Shown here one piece after another: positions 8,520 through 17,190 of a stretch of DNA of 64,000 nt. Every line of letters starts with the position of its first letter. Position 1 is the stretch's first letter. Under the pieces are notes generated by a model. The model was not told where the DNA came from. It did no database searches and saw only the letters and a list, made by a program, of their open reading frames with translations. This stretch comes from Methylobacterium nodulans ORS 2060 (GTDB lineage: Bacteria; Pseudomonadota; Alphaproteobacteria; Rhizobiales; Beijerinckiaceae): positions 2,755,501 through 2,819,500 of the forward strand of contig NC_011894.1 of NCBI RefSeq assembly GCF_000022085.1, written 5' to 3'. The position numbers and the translations under genes were made by a program.

Positions 8520-8548
8520 CACCTGTTTCTGCGAGGCAGAAACAGGTG
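8520..8548. repeat. Perfect 13-bp hairpin
   Basis: CACCTGTTTCTGC is followed by a 3-base loop (GAG) and its exact complement GCAGAAACAGGTG. No U-run follows directly, so a terminator is uncertain. It lies 60 bp upstream of the small secreted protein gene at 8608 and could be an operator or an mRNA leader structure. Confidence 0.6.
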
Positions 8549-8607
8549 ATCACACCTCTTTCTCCTCAGGAATGCTCACGGGAGGGCGATCGTTAAGGAG
8601 AGGGACC

Positions 8608-8865
8608 ATGAAAGCAAAAGGCTTTCTCAAAGTCGCACTTCTCTTGGCGGTTCTGCCGGCAGATGCGCACGCTTTCGCTGAATCAAAACGCCATGGCGTG
8701 GATCAAGCGAGCCGGTCCCGTGGAGATAGCTTCGAGAAGCAGCTAGCGTGCATCCAAGATGCTTCCCGGCGGTCCCACATAAGCTGGTATCATCCGGCGC
8801 GCTACCGCGCGGTCTTTCCCATTCTCATGTATCCCCTGCCCTTCTGCCGTGGTGTATGCCGCTGA
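8608..8865 (+). CDS. Small secreted protein
   Basis: 85 residues with a clear signal peptide (MKAKGFLKVALLLAVLPADA, cleavage after AHA or AFA). A strong ribosome site, AAGGAGAGGGA, lies 4-5 bases before the ATG. The mature part has Cys in QLACIQDASRR and CRGVCR, enough for one or two disulfides. Family not recognised; the good start signals argue for a real gene. Confidence 0.5.
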   Translation: MKAKGFLKVALLLAVLPADAHAFAESKRHGVDQASRSRGDSFEKQLACIQDASRRSHISWYHPARYRAVFPILMYPLPFCRGVCR

Positions 8866-9380
8866 CGAGCCCCCTTTCACACCGAAGATGCTTCATGGGC
8901 GCTGTGCGAAGCCCGACCCGCTGCAGCTCCATCGACTGCGCACGTGCGAAATCGGCAGGATCGAGACCATAGGCGCATCAGGCACAGCGACGGTCAGGTA
9001 GCATCACGGGTGCAGCGCGCCGTGAGCAGATGGACAGGCATGCAGGCCGAGCCCGGCGTCCATTGTACTGTCCGCAGGGTGATCGTGCTGGAAGCGGCTC
9101 GGGAAGCCCGTATCGGATCTACGCGTTGCTCCGGGCCAAGCCAGCCAGAGATCGAGGCCGGAGGAATGCCAGATCGAACCGCGATTGCACAATGCGCAAG
9201 CCCAAACTGCCTCTCGGGGATTTGTCAATAGGTACCTTGGGTCCAATCCAGTCAATTCAGGAGTAGCCCTCTATATTACGGGAATCTATGAAAAATGTGG
9301 GATTAATTCTTGAGTGGGTGGGCAATGGTCATCGACATTGTGCTCGAAGCTTCATAATTCGGTGCGAAGGGGGGACGTCA
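8866..9380. other. Intergenic stretch without a supported gene
   Basis: No frame shows recognisable protein features. Base composition turns AT-rich after about 9230, which continues into the acetyltransferase gene and marks a likely transfer boundary. Confidence 0.4.
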
Positions 9381-10556
9381 ATGCGCGCGCTAAACCGTGG
9401 CGCGAATCGATACTCGGTTCGTAAGATTACCTCCCTTGATGAATTTAAAGGCATTGCGGACGAGTGGAATGTTCTGGCGGATCATTTAGGAAACCCTCTT
9501 CTTCGGCACGAATTATTCATATCACTCATTTCGGCTTCTTTTACCAATGGACATCTATACGTTATTGCTGTATATGATGCACACAAGCTTGTCGCTGCGG
9601 CACCTCTGGTTCTTCGGAGGTTCTTTGGTGTACGTCGTCTCGAATTTATCAGTCAAAATATCTGCGAACCAAGCGGTCTTTTATATCTGAATGAGGAGTC
9701 GCTTCGGGAATTGATCTTCCAGTTGTTCGAAACACGGTTTCCTTTTCTTCTCAGCCGCTTGAATCGGAACGATCCGGAGTTGCGCATCGTGAAATCGGTT
9801 GCGCGCGATTCGACTCCCCTCATTACGACTGACGGGGGAACCACGCTGTGCATCCCGCTGACGGCGGATTACAGCGCGCTAGAGAAACAGGTTTCGTCAT
9901 CACGGAGGCAGACTCTGCGGCGCTGCCGCAGGCGGGCCGAGGCCCTCGGCCGCGTTGAGTTCCTCGCATATGCGCCGCATGGCGCGGACGTAGACCCTTT
10001 GTTGAACGAAGTATTTCGAATTGAGGGATCTGGCTGGAAGGGAAAGAGCAAAAGCGCGGTTCTTTCAAGCAGAAACCGGGAAATGTTTTTTCGACTATAC
10101 GCGCATGCTCTCGCACAATCGAACATGCTCCGTATCTATCTCATGAAGATTGATGGCGTTGCAATCGCATGTCGTTTGGCAGCCTGCTACAAGAATGTTT
10201 TGTACGACCTCAAGATCGGATACGATGAAAGTTACGGAAAGCTGTCACCTGGGTTTTTGTTATTTCATGAAACACTTAGATTCTGCTACCAAGATGGGCT
10301 GACTTCGTACAACTCCCTGGGTACGGCAGCGGACTGGCAGATGATCTGGCCGCATGAGGAAAAAAAGTGGCAAACGCTGCGCTATGTTCCTCGAAGACCG
10401 TCCGGTGTTCTGATCCTGAGCGGCGAGATGATCCGCATTGCCCTGATGAGGGTGCGCCAGAGAGCGGATGCGCACTTTAGGCCAGCGAAGACGCCGGCCC
10501 CGATGGGAGCCGATGTCGTCGAGCGGCCGACCGCGGACCTTCGATCGATCCACTAG
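9381..10556 (+). CDS. GNAT acetyltransferase, BioF2-like (CelD/BcsL type)
   Basis: 391 residues from ATG 9381, chosen because GAAGGGGGG precedes it at proper spacing. Residues ~150-330 form the BioF2-like acetyltransferase domain of CelD-type proteins: SSSRRQTLRRCRRRAEALG, then EVFRIEGSGWKGKSKSAV and the acetyl-CoA fold segments LYDLKIGYDESYGKLSPG and LTSYNSLGTAADWQ. Such proteins are often linked to polysaccharide synthesis or modification, but no such gene is adjacent. The gene is AT-rich compared with its neighbours, suggesting transfer. Its TAG stop is the CTAG that begins repeat A copy 2. Confidence 0.85.
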   Translation: MRALNRGANRYSVRKITSLDEFKGIADEWNVLADHLGNPLLRHELFISLISASFTNGHLYVIAVYDAHKLVAAAPLVLRRFFGVRRLEFISQNICEPSGLLYLNEESLRELIFQLFETRFPFLLSRLNRNDPELRIVKSVARDSTPLITTDGGTTLCIPLTADYSALEKQVSSSRRQTLRRCRRRAEALGRVEFLAYAPHGADVDPLLNEVFRIEGSGWKGKSKSAVLSSRNREMFFRLYAHALAQSNMLRIYLMKIDGVAIACRLAACYKNVLYDLKIGYDESYGKLSPGFLLFHETLRFCYQDGLTSYNSLGTAADWQMIWPHEEKKWQTLRYVPRRPSGVLILSGEMIRIALMRVRQRADAHFRPAKTPAPMGADVVERPTADLRSIH

Positions 10557-10655
10557 AGCCGTGCCGCCCCCGTTGGGTCGGATCACGGCTCTCGGGTCTT
10601 GCTGTCACGCGCTGCCTTGCACCGAACTGGTGTCCACTCGATGGGGAGCGCTCCA
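10553..10655 (+). repeat. Dispersed intergenic repeat A, copy 2
   Basis: Starts CTAGAGCCGTGCC and ends GGGGAGCGCTCCA. The first hairpin pairs AGAGCCGTG with CACGGCTCT. The TAG at 10554-10556 is also the stop codon of the acetyltransferase, so the hairpin would form at the very 3' end of its mRNA. Confidence 0.8.
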
Positions 10656-10805
10656 GGTTCCCCGACCGTCGAGCACGAAGCGCTATTGAGATGCGCGCGA
10701 TCGACGGTCGGATGGTTCAGAGCGCTGCCGGCGCGCAAGCCGTATTATGGTGCTGCCGCGGACAAACCACCTTTCCTGCAGCTGTTGCTGTCTCTTTTCG
10801 AGGCA

Positions 10806-11306
10806 TCATGCCGGCGTGTCCATGTCAGGCAGGCTGACGTAGATAAGCGCACCCAAGGTCATGACAAGAAAGCGGAACGAGCTCTCAATGCCGTTCCACT
10901 CATGCGACATCCACATGCCGAACCATTCACCGCCAATCGCGATAAGACCCACCTGCCAGAGCAAGTAACCGAGTGTCAGGCCAGCAATCGCAACGCTCTT
11001 CGCTCGATTGAATGCGACCGCTTTGCCTCTCAAGTGTCGAAGAAGTTGTATGAAACCAATCCAGCACAGAGCGGCAGAAGATATTTCAATCATGATGATG
11101 ATCAGATAAGCGGCCTGATGCAGAGCCGGAGCCGTGACAGCACGGTAGCGGATAGTTGCGCCTGGGAAGGTCGTATCCATCATCAACACATGCTGCACGA
11201 AGGGCAGGTTCGTGCCGAAATCCGTGATGTTGCCAAAGGCGACGAGGCTGAACAGTAGGGCAACGGCTGCAACGACCAGTGTTTTGGACAGGCGGACAAG
11301 GGTCAT
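10806..11306 (-). CDS. DUF2165 family small membrane protein
   Basis: 166 residues from the ATG at 11306 (MTLVRLSKTLVV). There are four predicted membrane helices: an N-terminal one (TLVVAAVALLFSLVAFGNI), AYLIIIMIEISSAALCWIGF, SVAIAGLTLGYLLWQVGLIA and a C-terminal FLVMTLGALIYVSLP. The segment FVQHVLMMDTTFP is characteristic of DUF2165 proteins. Function unknown for the family. A longer frame reaches 11621 but lacks family character upstream of this Met. Confidence 0.85.
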   Translation of the reverse strand: MTLVRLSKTLVVAAVALLFSLVAFGNITDFGTNLPFVQHVLMMDTTFPGATIRYRAVTAPALHQAAYLIIIMIEISSAALCWIGFIQLLRHLRGKAVAFNRAKSVAIAGLTLGYLLWQVGLIAIGGEWFGMWMSHEWNGIESSFRFLVMTLGALIYVSLPDMDTPA

Positions 11307-11467
11307 CTTGTTGGCTCCCACGGCTAAGCCGTCAGTGCCTTGAGCGAGCAAGGATGACCTTTTTACGGCCGTGCTCCTCGTCTGCGGCCCTGAGGGACCG
11401 TAAACGGCATTCCGTGCTGGATGTGCCAGGATGGGAGGCAGAGCCCGCTGCTCTTCCCTGTGCGAAG

Positions 11468-11545
11468 CCAGAGCATAGTCCGACGAAGAGGATCCCGGTT
11501 CGTCACAGACAATGCGGCGCGCACAAAGCGGCTCGGTTGTCCCGC
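11468..11545 (-). repeat. Degenerate copy of dispersed repeat A (variant of the 52-kb copy)
   Basis: Read on the minus strand, GCCGCATTGTCTGTGACGAA and CTTCGTCGGACTATGCTCT closely match the right half of the copy at 52.08-52.13 kb. The left hairpin is poorly conserved. It lies in the 450-bp gap between the DUF2165 and cupredoxin genes, which otherwise shows nothing. Confidence 0.5.
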
Positions 11546-11758
11546 TGGCCGTTCGCGTCCACCCGCATCTCGCGCTTGGCGGAACTCGCGGCGCGGCAGT
11601 TGAATGCGCCGACGGTATCAAGTTCGGCCGAGAGCCACCCGATGATGGCCCATCAGTCCAAGCAGGGAGGCGCGGCTGCGCCCCGCCACCCGGCTTGGAT
11701 GTCTTTGCTTCCGCCTCATTCTTATCGCCGAACCGGGGGACGCTTCGGCGAAGGATGC

Positions 11759-12097
11759 TTAGGGTGGCGCAGCGACCGAGATGCTCCCTTGCATGTTCGG
11801 GTGATACCGGCAGTAGTACTCAACCTTACCGGCGTGCGTGAGCATGACGCGTCCTATTCCGCCCGCGGGAATGACCACATCCCACTCCCTGTTGCGTGCT
11901 GTTGCCGTATGCGCGACGTAGTCGCGGCTGGTCCACTCGACTGCGTCGCCCACATGCGCTGCGACGTGCTGCGGTGTGTAGGCAAGATCCTCAATCCGGA
12001 TGCGGATTGTCTCTGCCGCAACTGTAGGCAAAGGGCAGATCGTCAGTCCCAGAAGCCATGCCGGGCAAAGCAGCCGCACCATGGGCTTGCACCTCAT
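11759..12097 (-). CDS. Exported cupredoxin-domain protein
   Basis: 112 residues. A signal peptide (VRLLCPAWLLGLTICPLP, cleavage near VAAET) leads into a plastocyanin/amicyanin-like domain. Type 1 copper ligands are visible: His in DYVAHTAT, then Cys, His and Met in VEYYCRYHPNMQG. It is likely a small periplasmic copper electron carrier. Its ATG overlaps the stop of the DUF4142 gene upstream (ATGA), so the two are probably translationally coupled within an operon headed by the ECF sigma factor gene. Confidence 0.85.
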   Translation of the reverse strand: MRCKPMVRLLCPAWLLGLTICPLPTVAAETIRIRIEDLAYTPQHVAAHVGDAVEWTSRDYVAHTATARNREWDVVIPAGGIGRVMLTHAGKVEYYCRYHPNMQGSISVAAPP

Positions 12098-12615
12098 TTC
12101 AGCACCTGAACAACGTGCTCGGCATGCTGCTCATGCCCCTGGAAGATCTTCAGGCCCGTGCGCAGCAGGTCCTTCAGTTCGGGATTGCTCGCCGAGGGAA
12201 TGAGCGTGTTTTCAAGTGCATCATTAACAGTCTTATGGTAGCTTACCTCGTTCTCAGCATAAGCTTTGTCGAACGCAGCGCCATTGAGCTTCTTCAGTGA
12301 AGCCTCTTTCTCGTCAGCTTGCTTGACGAGCGACTTGCTGGTGTCGTTGTCCTCCGGCGTGACGTGGAGCTTCTTCACCAGCCCGAGCGCCTTCTCGTTC
12401 ACCGCCTTGTGGTCGCGCACCATGTCCTCTGCAAAAGCGCGGACCTCCTTGTTCTTGGACTTCTGCAACGCGAGTTCGGCAGCCTTGATGTCGATCTGTC
12501 CCGCCGTGTAGGCGATATGCGCGATCTGCGCATCATTCGGCTTGGCGCCTTGCGCGCCAACCGCGACCGCGCTCAGGACCAACGCGGCCAAAGCCGGGGT
12601 TCCTCTCATGAGCAT
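12094..12615 (-). CDS. DUF4142 domain protein, exported
   Basis: 173 residues from ATG 12615 (MLMRGTPALAALVLS), preceded by GGAGAG five bases away. An ATG at 12639 with AGAAGGG is an alternative. The signal peptide ends near GAQGA. The rest is a four-helix DUF4142 domain (AYTAGQIDIKAAELALQKSK, VRAFAEDMVRDHKAVNEKA, YHKTVNDALENTLIP), a ferritin-like-fold family of periplasmic or outer-membrane proteins often tied to stress. It is second in the sigma/DUF4142/cupredoxin operon. Confidence 0.85.
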   Translation of the reverse strand: MLMRGTPALAALVLSAVAVGAQGAKPNDAQIAHIAYTAGQIDIKAAELALQKSKNKEVRAFAEDMVRDHKAVNEKALGLVKKLHVTPEDNDTSKSLVKQADEKEASLKKLNGAAFDKAYAENEVSYHKTVNDALENTLIPSASNPELKDLLRTGLKIFQGHEQHAEHVVQVLK

Positions 12616-12696
12616 CGCGTCTCTCCATCGCTGGGCCATGCAGATGGCCCTTCTGCGCGCAGTTGGATGCTGAACGAGTGAGAAGGTTCCCGCGTG

Positions 12697-13377
12697 CTAC
12701 GCGAGGCCGAGCCGCTCCAGCACAGCCTCGGTCAGACACCTGCAGCGGCAGCCGGCAAAGGGGAAGGCCCCCGCCAGCACCGGACCAATCTGCTCCTCCA
12801 GATCGCGCTTCAGCAGCCGCCGCGCACGGTGCAGACGGGTCTTGACCGTCTCTGGCCTGATGCCGAGCAGCTCCGCGGTTTCCTCGGTGCTCAGGCCTTC
12901 CACCAAGCGTGCGACCAGAACCGTGCGGAATGCATCCGGGAGCCTGTCGATGGCCTGCTCGAGCAGTGCGCGGATCTCCTGTTGTGCCATGAGAGCTTCC
13001 GGGTCGGGCGGCATGCTGACGTGCGGAAATGGGATGATCTGGGCGCCTGTCATGCGCGCCATCACGGCACTCAGCTCCAGAGTTGGGCGGCGGTGCCGGA
13101 GCCGGCCCAGCGCCTCGTTGATGACGATGCGGGCCAGCCACGTGCTGAAACGCGCGTCGCCGCGGAAGGTGCTCAGGCGCGTGAAGGCTCGCACATAGGC
13201 TTCCTGCAGCACGTCCTCTGCCTCGCTGTCATCCCTGACGATACTCCGCGCGATCCGGTACAAGCGCCGGTTCTGTTGCTGAAGGATGAGCCGGATGGCC
13301 GCGGGGCTATGGCGACGTGCGTGTTCGACGAGTTCTGCCTCGTCCGCTGGGGACTGATGAAGCGGGCGCTCGACCAT
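12697..13377 (-). CDS. ECF-type RNA polymerase sigma factor
   Basis: 226 residues. Region 2 covers about 30-95 (YRIARSIVRDDSEAEDVLQE, then RAFTRLSTFRGDARFSTWL). Region 4 covers about 140-190 (LEQAIDRLPDAFRTVLVARL, then TAELLGIRPETVKTRLHRAR). A C-terminal tail carries GCRCRC, which could bind a metal or sense redox. No anti-sigma gene is next to it. Instead it heads a same-strand set with a DUF4142 protein and a cupredoxin, which are plausible targets or sensors. Confidence 0.93.
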   Translation of the reverse strand: MVERPLHQSPADEAELVEHARRHSPAAIRLILQQQNRRLYRIARSIVRDDSEAEDVLQEAYVRAFTRLSTFRGDARFSTWLARIVINEALGRLRHRRPTLELSAVMARMTGAQIIPFPHVSMPPDPEALMAQQEIRALLEQAIDRLPDAFRTVLVARLVEGLSTEETAELLGIRPETVKTRLHRARRLLKRDLEEQIGPVLAGAFPFAGCRCRCLTEAVLERLGLA

Positions 13378-13960
13378 GGCGCTGCTGCCTGCTGCTGCTT
13401 CGAATAGCCGTCAGATGCAGCTGGTGCCAAAACGTTCCCGAGATTCGGGCGCAGTGCTCACCGCCGTGCATTACGCTCCATCCCGGCGCCAGGCTCGGTG
13501 TTGCGGACCTCGTGCGTCTGAGCACGGAGACACGGCGCACCCCGATCCAGGATGGACGGTCCGAGCAGATCTGACAGGCCAGCGAGCGAATGGCTGCAGG
13601 CAGTCCGATCAGATCGCCTGTCTGTATCACTCGATCAGCGCGGCAGTGAAGTCGATCCTGGACGTGGCCCGGGCGCCAGTGCCGTACGTCCAGCCATTTA
13701 CTGCAGTTTTTCTTATGGCAAGGCCCTTGAAAGAGCGCCAACTGCTACCATCTCTAATAACGGCCAAGGCTGCAAGGCCCAGCACATCAGATTTGCGGGC
13801 GGACGGCGCGGCGATCCTGGCCGCTGGCGGACTGATGCGCTGCCTCGGGCAGCATCCACGAAGGGAGTCTCGGCCGCCTCGTCGCCGAAGACCGGACGTG
13901 GGGACGGAGAGGCCCGCGCAGCCAATCGCGCAATCTTGCCTGAGGATGAGGAGGTCAACC
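13378..13960. other. Intergenic region between divergent ECF and SPW genes
   Basis: About 580 bp without convincing coding potential. It must hold promoters for the sigma factor operon (leftward) and the SPW gene (rightward), but no -35/-10 pair stands out to the eye. Confidence 0.4.
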
Positions 13961-14326
13961 ATGGATCTGCTGAAATCGCGCAGTGAAATGACGGCCATCA
14001 ACCTCGTCAACGCTGCGGCTGCCGCTGTTCTGTTCATCTCGCCCTGGCTGTTCGGCTACTCCGGCGAGCAGGCCGCGCCATGGAATGCCTGGATCTGCGG
14101 CCTTGTGATCGCCATCGTCGCGCTCGCGGCGGTGATCGCCTTTCAGGAATGGGAGGAGTGGATCAACCTCGTGGCCGGCTTGTGGGTCGCGGTCTCGCCG
14201 TGGGCTCTCGGTTTCGCGGGCCTGGCATATGCGACCTGGACCGCTGTTGCCGTTGGGCTCGGCGTCGCGATCCTGGCAGCGGTCGAACTGTGGCTGATTC
14301 ATCAGTCGCCGCACGCAACCGCGTGA
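13961..14326 (+). CDS. SPW repeat membrane protein
   Basis: 121 residues; ATG 13961 follows GAGGATGAGGAGG. Four hydrophobic helices carry two copies of the SPW signature, ISPWLFGY and VSPWALGF, each followed by an Ala/Gly-rich helix. SPW-family proteins are small inner-membrane proteins of unknown function. It is transcribed alone and converges on the PAS protein gene, with repeat A copy 4 between them. Confidence 0.85.
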   Translation: MDLLKSRSEMTAINLVNAAAAAVLFISPWLFGYSGEQAAPWNAWICGLVIAIVALAAVIAFQEWEEWINLVAGLWVAVSPWALGFAGLAYATWTAVAVGLGVAILAAVELWLIHQSPHATA

Positions 14327-14470
14327 TCGCATCGGCCGGGGAGAAACGGCTCCCCGGCCCCTTGTGCAAGCCGACAGCCGCGTCCGGCGGCCTGTCAATC
14401 TGCCTCGCGGTTCGCCGATCAACGCAAGCTGAATTGCTCTCGGCCTCTCATCGCTCCCGTGCCGTGCGGC

Positions 14471-14577
14471 TGGAGCGCTCGCCGCCGAAGCGGAAGCCGG
14501 TTCGGCGCAAGTGAGCGCGTGAGAACAAGGCTTGAGAGCCGTGATCCGACCCGACCGGGGTCGGGCACGGCTCTAAG
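14471..14577 (-). repeat. Dispersed intergenic repeat A, copy 4 (inverted)
   Basis: On the minus strand it begins TTAGAGCCGTGCC and ends GCGAGCGCTCCA. The first hairpin pairs AGAGCCGTG with CACGGCTCT around a GGTCGGGTCGG-containing loop. Its first TAG is the stop codon of the PAS gene. Confidence 0.78.
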
Positions 14578-15319
14578 CGTCGAACCCGTCGCGATGCATG
14601 TTCGAGGTCAGTCGCATGGCTTGCACCTGGAGCTCATCGAGCCGCTCGCTCAGCAACGCACGTCGCCGTGCCCGCTTGCTCTCCAGCTGAGCGATGATGC
14701 GTTCCCTTTCCGAGGCTGGTCCAGACCAGCCATCAAGGCGCTCGCGGTCGAGCTGAAACTCGACCTCGACATCAGCAAGCGCCGCGAGCGTTGCCTGGAG
14801 GCCGCCCGTCAGGTCATCAAGTGCCAGCCCGGATCTCGACTCCTGCGGCTGCATGGCAGGCGACGCATCGCCCGGGAGGGCGAAGTCGCGCGGTGCAGCC
14901 GGTGAGGCCAGCGGCAGCAGCATGTTGGAGCCCGCCACGATCGCACCGGACGCGTCCCGCAGCGGCGTCGGATAGGGCGTGAATGGGATCAGCGTTCCGT
15001 CCGGGCGCTCCAGCACGGCCTGCACGCCACGCACGGTGCGCCTCTCCTTCAGGGCCACCGCCATCGGGCATTGCTCGAGCGGCAGGTTCGCACCTTCGGG
15101 CGTGAAGATGCGCCAGGAGCCGCACCAGCGCGCCTTTCCAAGCTCGGGCCGGTATCCCCACAGATCGGCAGCGGCTGCGTTGTAGTAAGTCAGCCATCCT
15201 TCCGCGTCCGTGGTGTAAACCGCCGAGGTGAACTGCTCAAACAATTCGGCGCGCGACGGCTCGCAGTTCCACTGGCCACTCAAATCGTCCAACTCCGACC
15301 AGAAGGCGTCCGAAGCCAC
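14573..15319 (-). CDS. PAS domain protein
   Basis: 248 residues from a GTG at 15319, chosen because GGAGGAG sits six bases upstream; a longer frame to 15463 has no such site. A PAS fold spans about residues 15-135 (FEQFTSAVYTTDAEGWLTYY, WGYRPELGKARWCGSW, LERPDGTLIPFTPYPTPLRD). A C-terminal helical segment of ~100 residues follows (EVEFQLDRERLDGW, LSERLDELQVQAMRL). No kinase, GGDEF or HTH output domain is present, so it may sense a ligand and pass the signal by protein contact. The stop codon lies in repeat A copy 4. Confidence 0.8.
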   Translation of the reverse strand: MASDAFWSELDDLSGQWNCEPSRAELFEQFTSAVYTTDAEGWLTYYNAAAADLWGYRPELGKARWCGSWRIFTPEGANLPLEQCPMAVALKERRTVRGVQAVLERPDGTLIPFTPYPTPLRDASGAIVAGSNMLLPLASPAAPRDFALPGDASPAMQPQESRSGLALDDLTGGLQATLAALADVEVEFQLDRERLDGWSGPASERERIIAQLESKRARRRALLSERLDELQVQAMRLTSNMHRDGFDA

Positions 15320-16075
15320 ACTTTGCTCTCCTCCAGCGAGCCAGATGGCCCACCACCCGACCGGTTGCCCCTCCTGCCGCGCGACCTGAGTGCCCCCGCG
15401 CTCCAACCAGGGCAGCTGCGGCTGTCCCGGTACACCTGAGGCGCGGCACTCCAGGTCGTCCAACTCGCGTCAGCTTATACTCTTCCACAAAGCCATGCGA
15501 GAGCGGACTGACGCCGCACAAACAATGTGACCCTGCCATGACTAACGATAGGTCATCCAACCCCGCCACCGTTGCCGCGTAAAAATTTCGTCAGTGAGCC
15601 TGGTTGTCAATTGGAATGAGTTGGCATTGCTGCCAATCCAACGGCCGATTTGAGCTGCTGAGCTGATAGAACAAATTTGCGAGCAACCGGATCGAGCTCA
15701 ACTTGCTGTCGGTTGCGCCGTCTCATGACGCGTCCCGTGTCGGATTTGCGTGAGCCTGCCGCGCCAGTTCAATGCGCAACGCATTCCGACACAACCAACA
15801 TTCCAGCCGAACATCGTGGGGGCAGATCTGCTACGCTGCTCGATCTGCCGCGACAAACCCGTACCGAGCGCATCTCGTTCGGGAAGCTTGGACATACCGG
15901 GCCTGCTCCCGGCACGCATACCGCGCCAGGAGCCACCCAAGTGCACCGATGCGGATGGATCACTTATAGGTAGAGCATAGTATAATGAATTCAGCAGATG
16001 GAATCAATGCGATCCATGCACCATTTTACCGCATCCGTGCACGAGAGCACTGTCACGAGCGGCGGGGTGCGCGCC
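15320..16075. other. Intergenic stretch without a supported gene
   Basis: Short frames on both strands lack recognisable domains or start signals. It is AT-richer between 15580 and 15700 and after 15960. Nothing else seen. Confidence 0.4.
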
Positions 16076-16360
16076 TCAATAATGCACTGACTGCCGCAAC
16101 TCTGTGTCGAGAACGATGCCGTCCAGGTCTATGCGGGTTTGATTGTGCTCGACGAGGGCCGGAACGAGCCAACTCGGCCCTGTCGAGTCATGACGTATGC
16201 TGAACCAAAGTTCGTCGATGGCACGTTGTATTCGGCTGATATCGCTCGAAGTCATTTCAAAGGCCAACGGACCGATGACTGCCTCTTCTGTGATGAACAT
16301 CCCGCACTCATGGCGGATGTAGAATGCCCGATACAGGAGTTCTTGTTGCATGACGTTCAC
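16076..16360 (-). CDS. Hypothetical protein
   Basis: 94 residues (GTG at 16360; ATG at 16351 also possible), starting 9 bases after the stop of the next upstream gene, so probably co-transcribed. The sequence has a plausible alternating hydrophobic pattern (QQELLYRAFYIRHECGMFIT, SRIQRAIDELWFSIRHD) and no low-complexity character. No family recognised. Confidence 0.5.
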   Translation of the reverse strand: MNVMQQELLYRAFYIRHECGMFITEEAVIGPLAFEMTSSDISRIQRAIDELWFSIRHDSTGPSWLVPALVEHNQTRIDLDGIVLDTELRQSVHY

Positions 16361-16369
16361 AGCAGATGG

Positions 16370-17122
16370 TCAGTGAGACTGAAAGAACATCCTCAGCCGC
16401 TCACAGCCTCCGCTGCTCGGAAGTCGCGAGACGGGCAAGATGATCTCATTACAGACATCCGTGCGGCCGCCCTCATCACTCGTACGAATATAGAATAACG
16501 GCTCTCCCACCTTCGCACCGCTCGCTTTGAAGCCCAGAACGCGGCGGGAGTCGAATGCGGCTTCAAGACTGAAGTCATTCGGCCGCAAGACAATTTCTTC
16601 ATCCGGATCTTGCGATGCTGTCTCACTTGCCTGCAAAATTGCCGCGGCGGCTGCCGTCAGACATTGAGTCAATGTGATCAGTTCATTTCGGTAGAGTTCC
16701 GGTGAAAACTCCACGCCGTCGCCCGACATCAGCCCAGAGACGTCGTACGGAAGTTCCTTCGTAAATCTCTTCCGATCGATCCCGCGATGGAGAAGCTCAA
16801 TCAGAAGCCAAGCCTCGACATGCGCCGGAGAGTGCTCCTCTGCGCTGAGAGCGTGGTTGGCTGCCCGTCCACCCTCCCAGAATTGCAGGACCATCTCCGG
16901 CAATCTCAGCTCCAACTGCAGATCCTTCCCAAGGCGCCGCGTCGTGATGGCCTTCCGCGCATCACACCACCGCAACGTGACATCTGCAGTGCTGCCGGCC
17001 GCCGGACCGTAGCTTTTTTCGATCCGTGCGAGCCATTGCAGGAGGCTGTGAACCTGATGTCGTGCCTCCGCGAAGCGCTGCTGATCAGACTCGGCCATAG
17101 AGGGCCATTCTTCTGCGGACAT
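16370..17122 (-). CDS. Hypothetical protein
   Basis: 250 residues; the ATG at 17122 follows GTGAGGGAG with good spacing. The N-terminal half is helical (RFAEARHQVHSLLQWLARIE). The middle has LQLELRLPEMVLQFWEGGRA, and the end has IVLRPNDFSLEAAFDSRRVL and EPLFYIRTSDEGGR. No membrane segment or signal peptide, so cytosolic. Family not recognised. It pairs with the small gene at 16076-16360 downstream. Confidence 0.65.
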   Translation of the reverse strand: MSAEEWPSMAESDQQRFAEARHQVHSLLQWLARIEKSYGPAAGSTADVTLRWCDARKAITTRRLGKDLQLELRLPEMVLQFWEGGRAANHALSAEEHSPAHVEAWLLIELLHRGIDRKRFTKELPYDVSGLMSGDGVEFSPELYRNELITLTQCLTAAAAAILQASETASQDPDEEIVLRPNDFSLEAAFDSRRVLGFKASGAKVGEPLFYIRTSDEGGRTDVCNEIILPVSRLPSSGGCERLRMFFQSH

Positions 17123-17190
17123 GTTTCAATCTCCCTCACCGGCTTTCTGCCAAACTTAGCGAGGATCTGTGCAAGAGACGCAGACCGGCA

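Noticed and set aside
8026..8522. Overlapping frames suspected to be IS66 debris
   Set aside because: No conserved transposase motif could be recognised in any frame.
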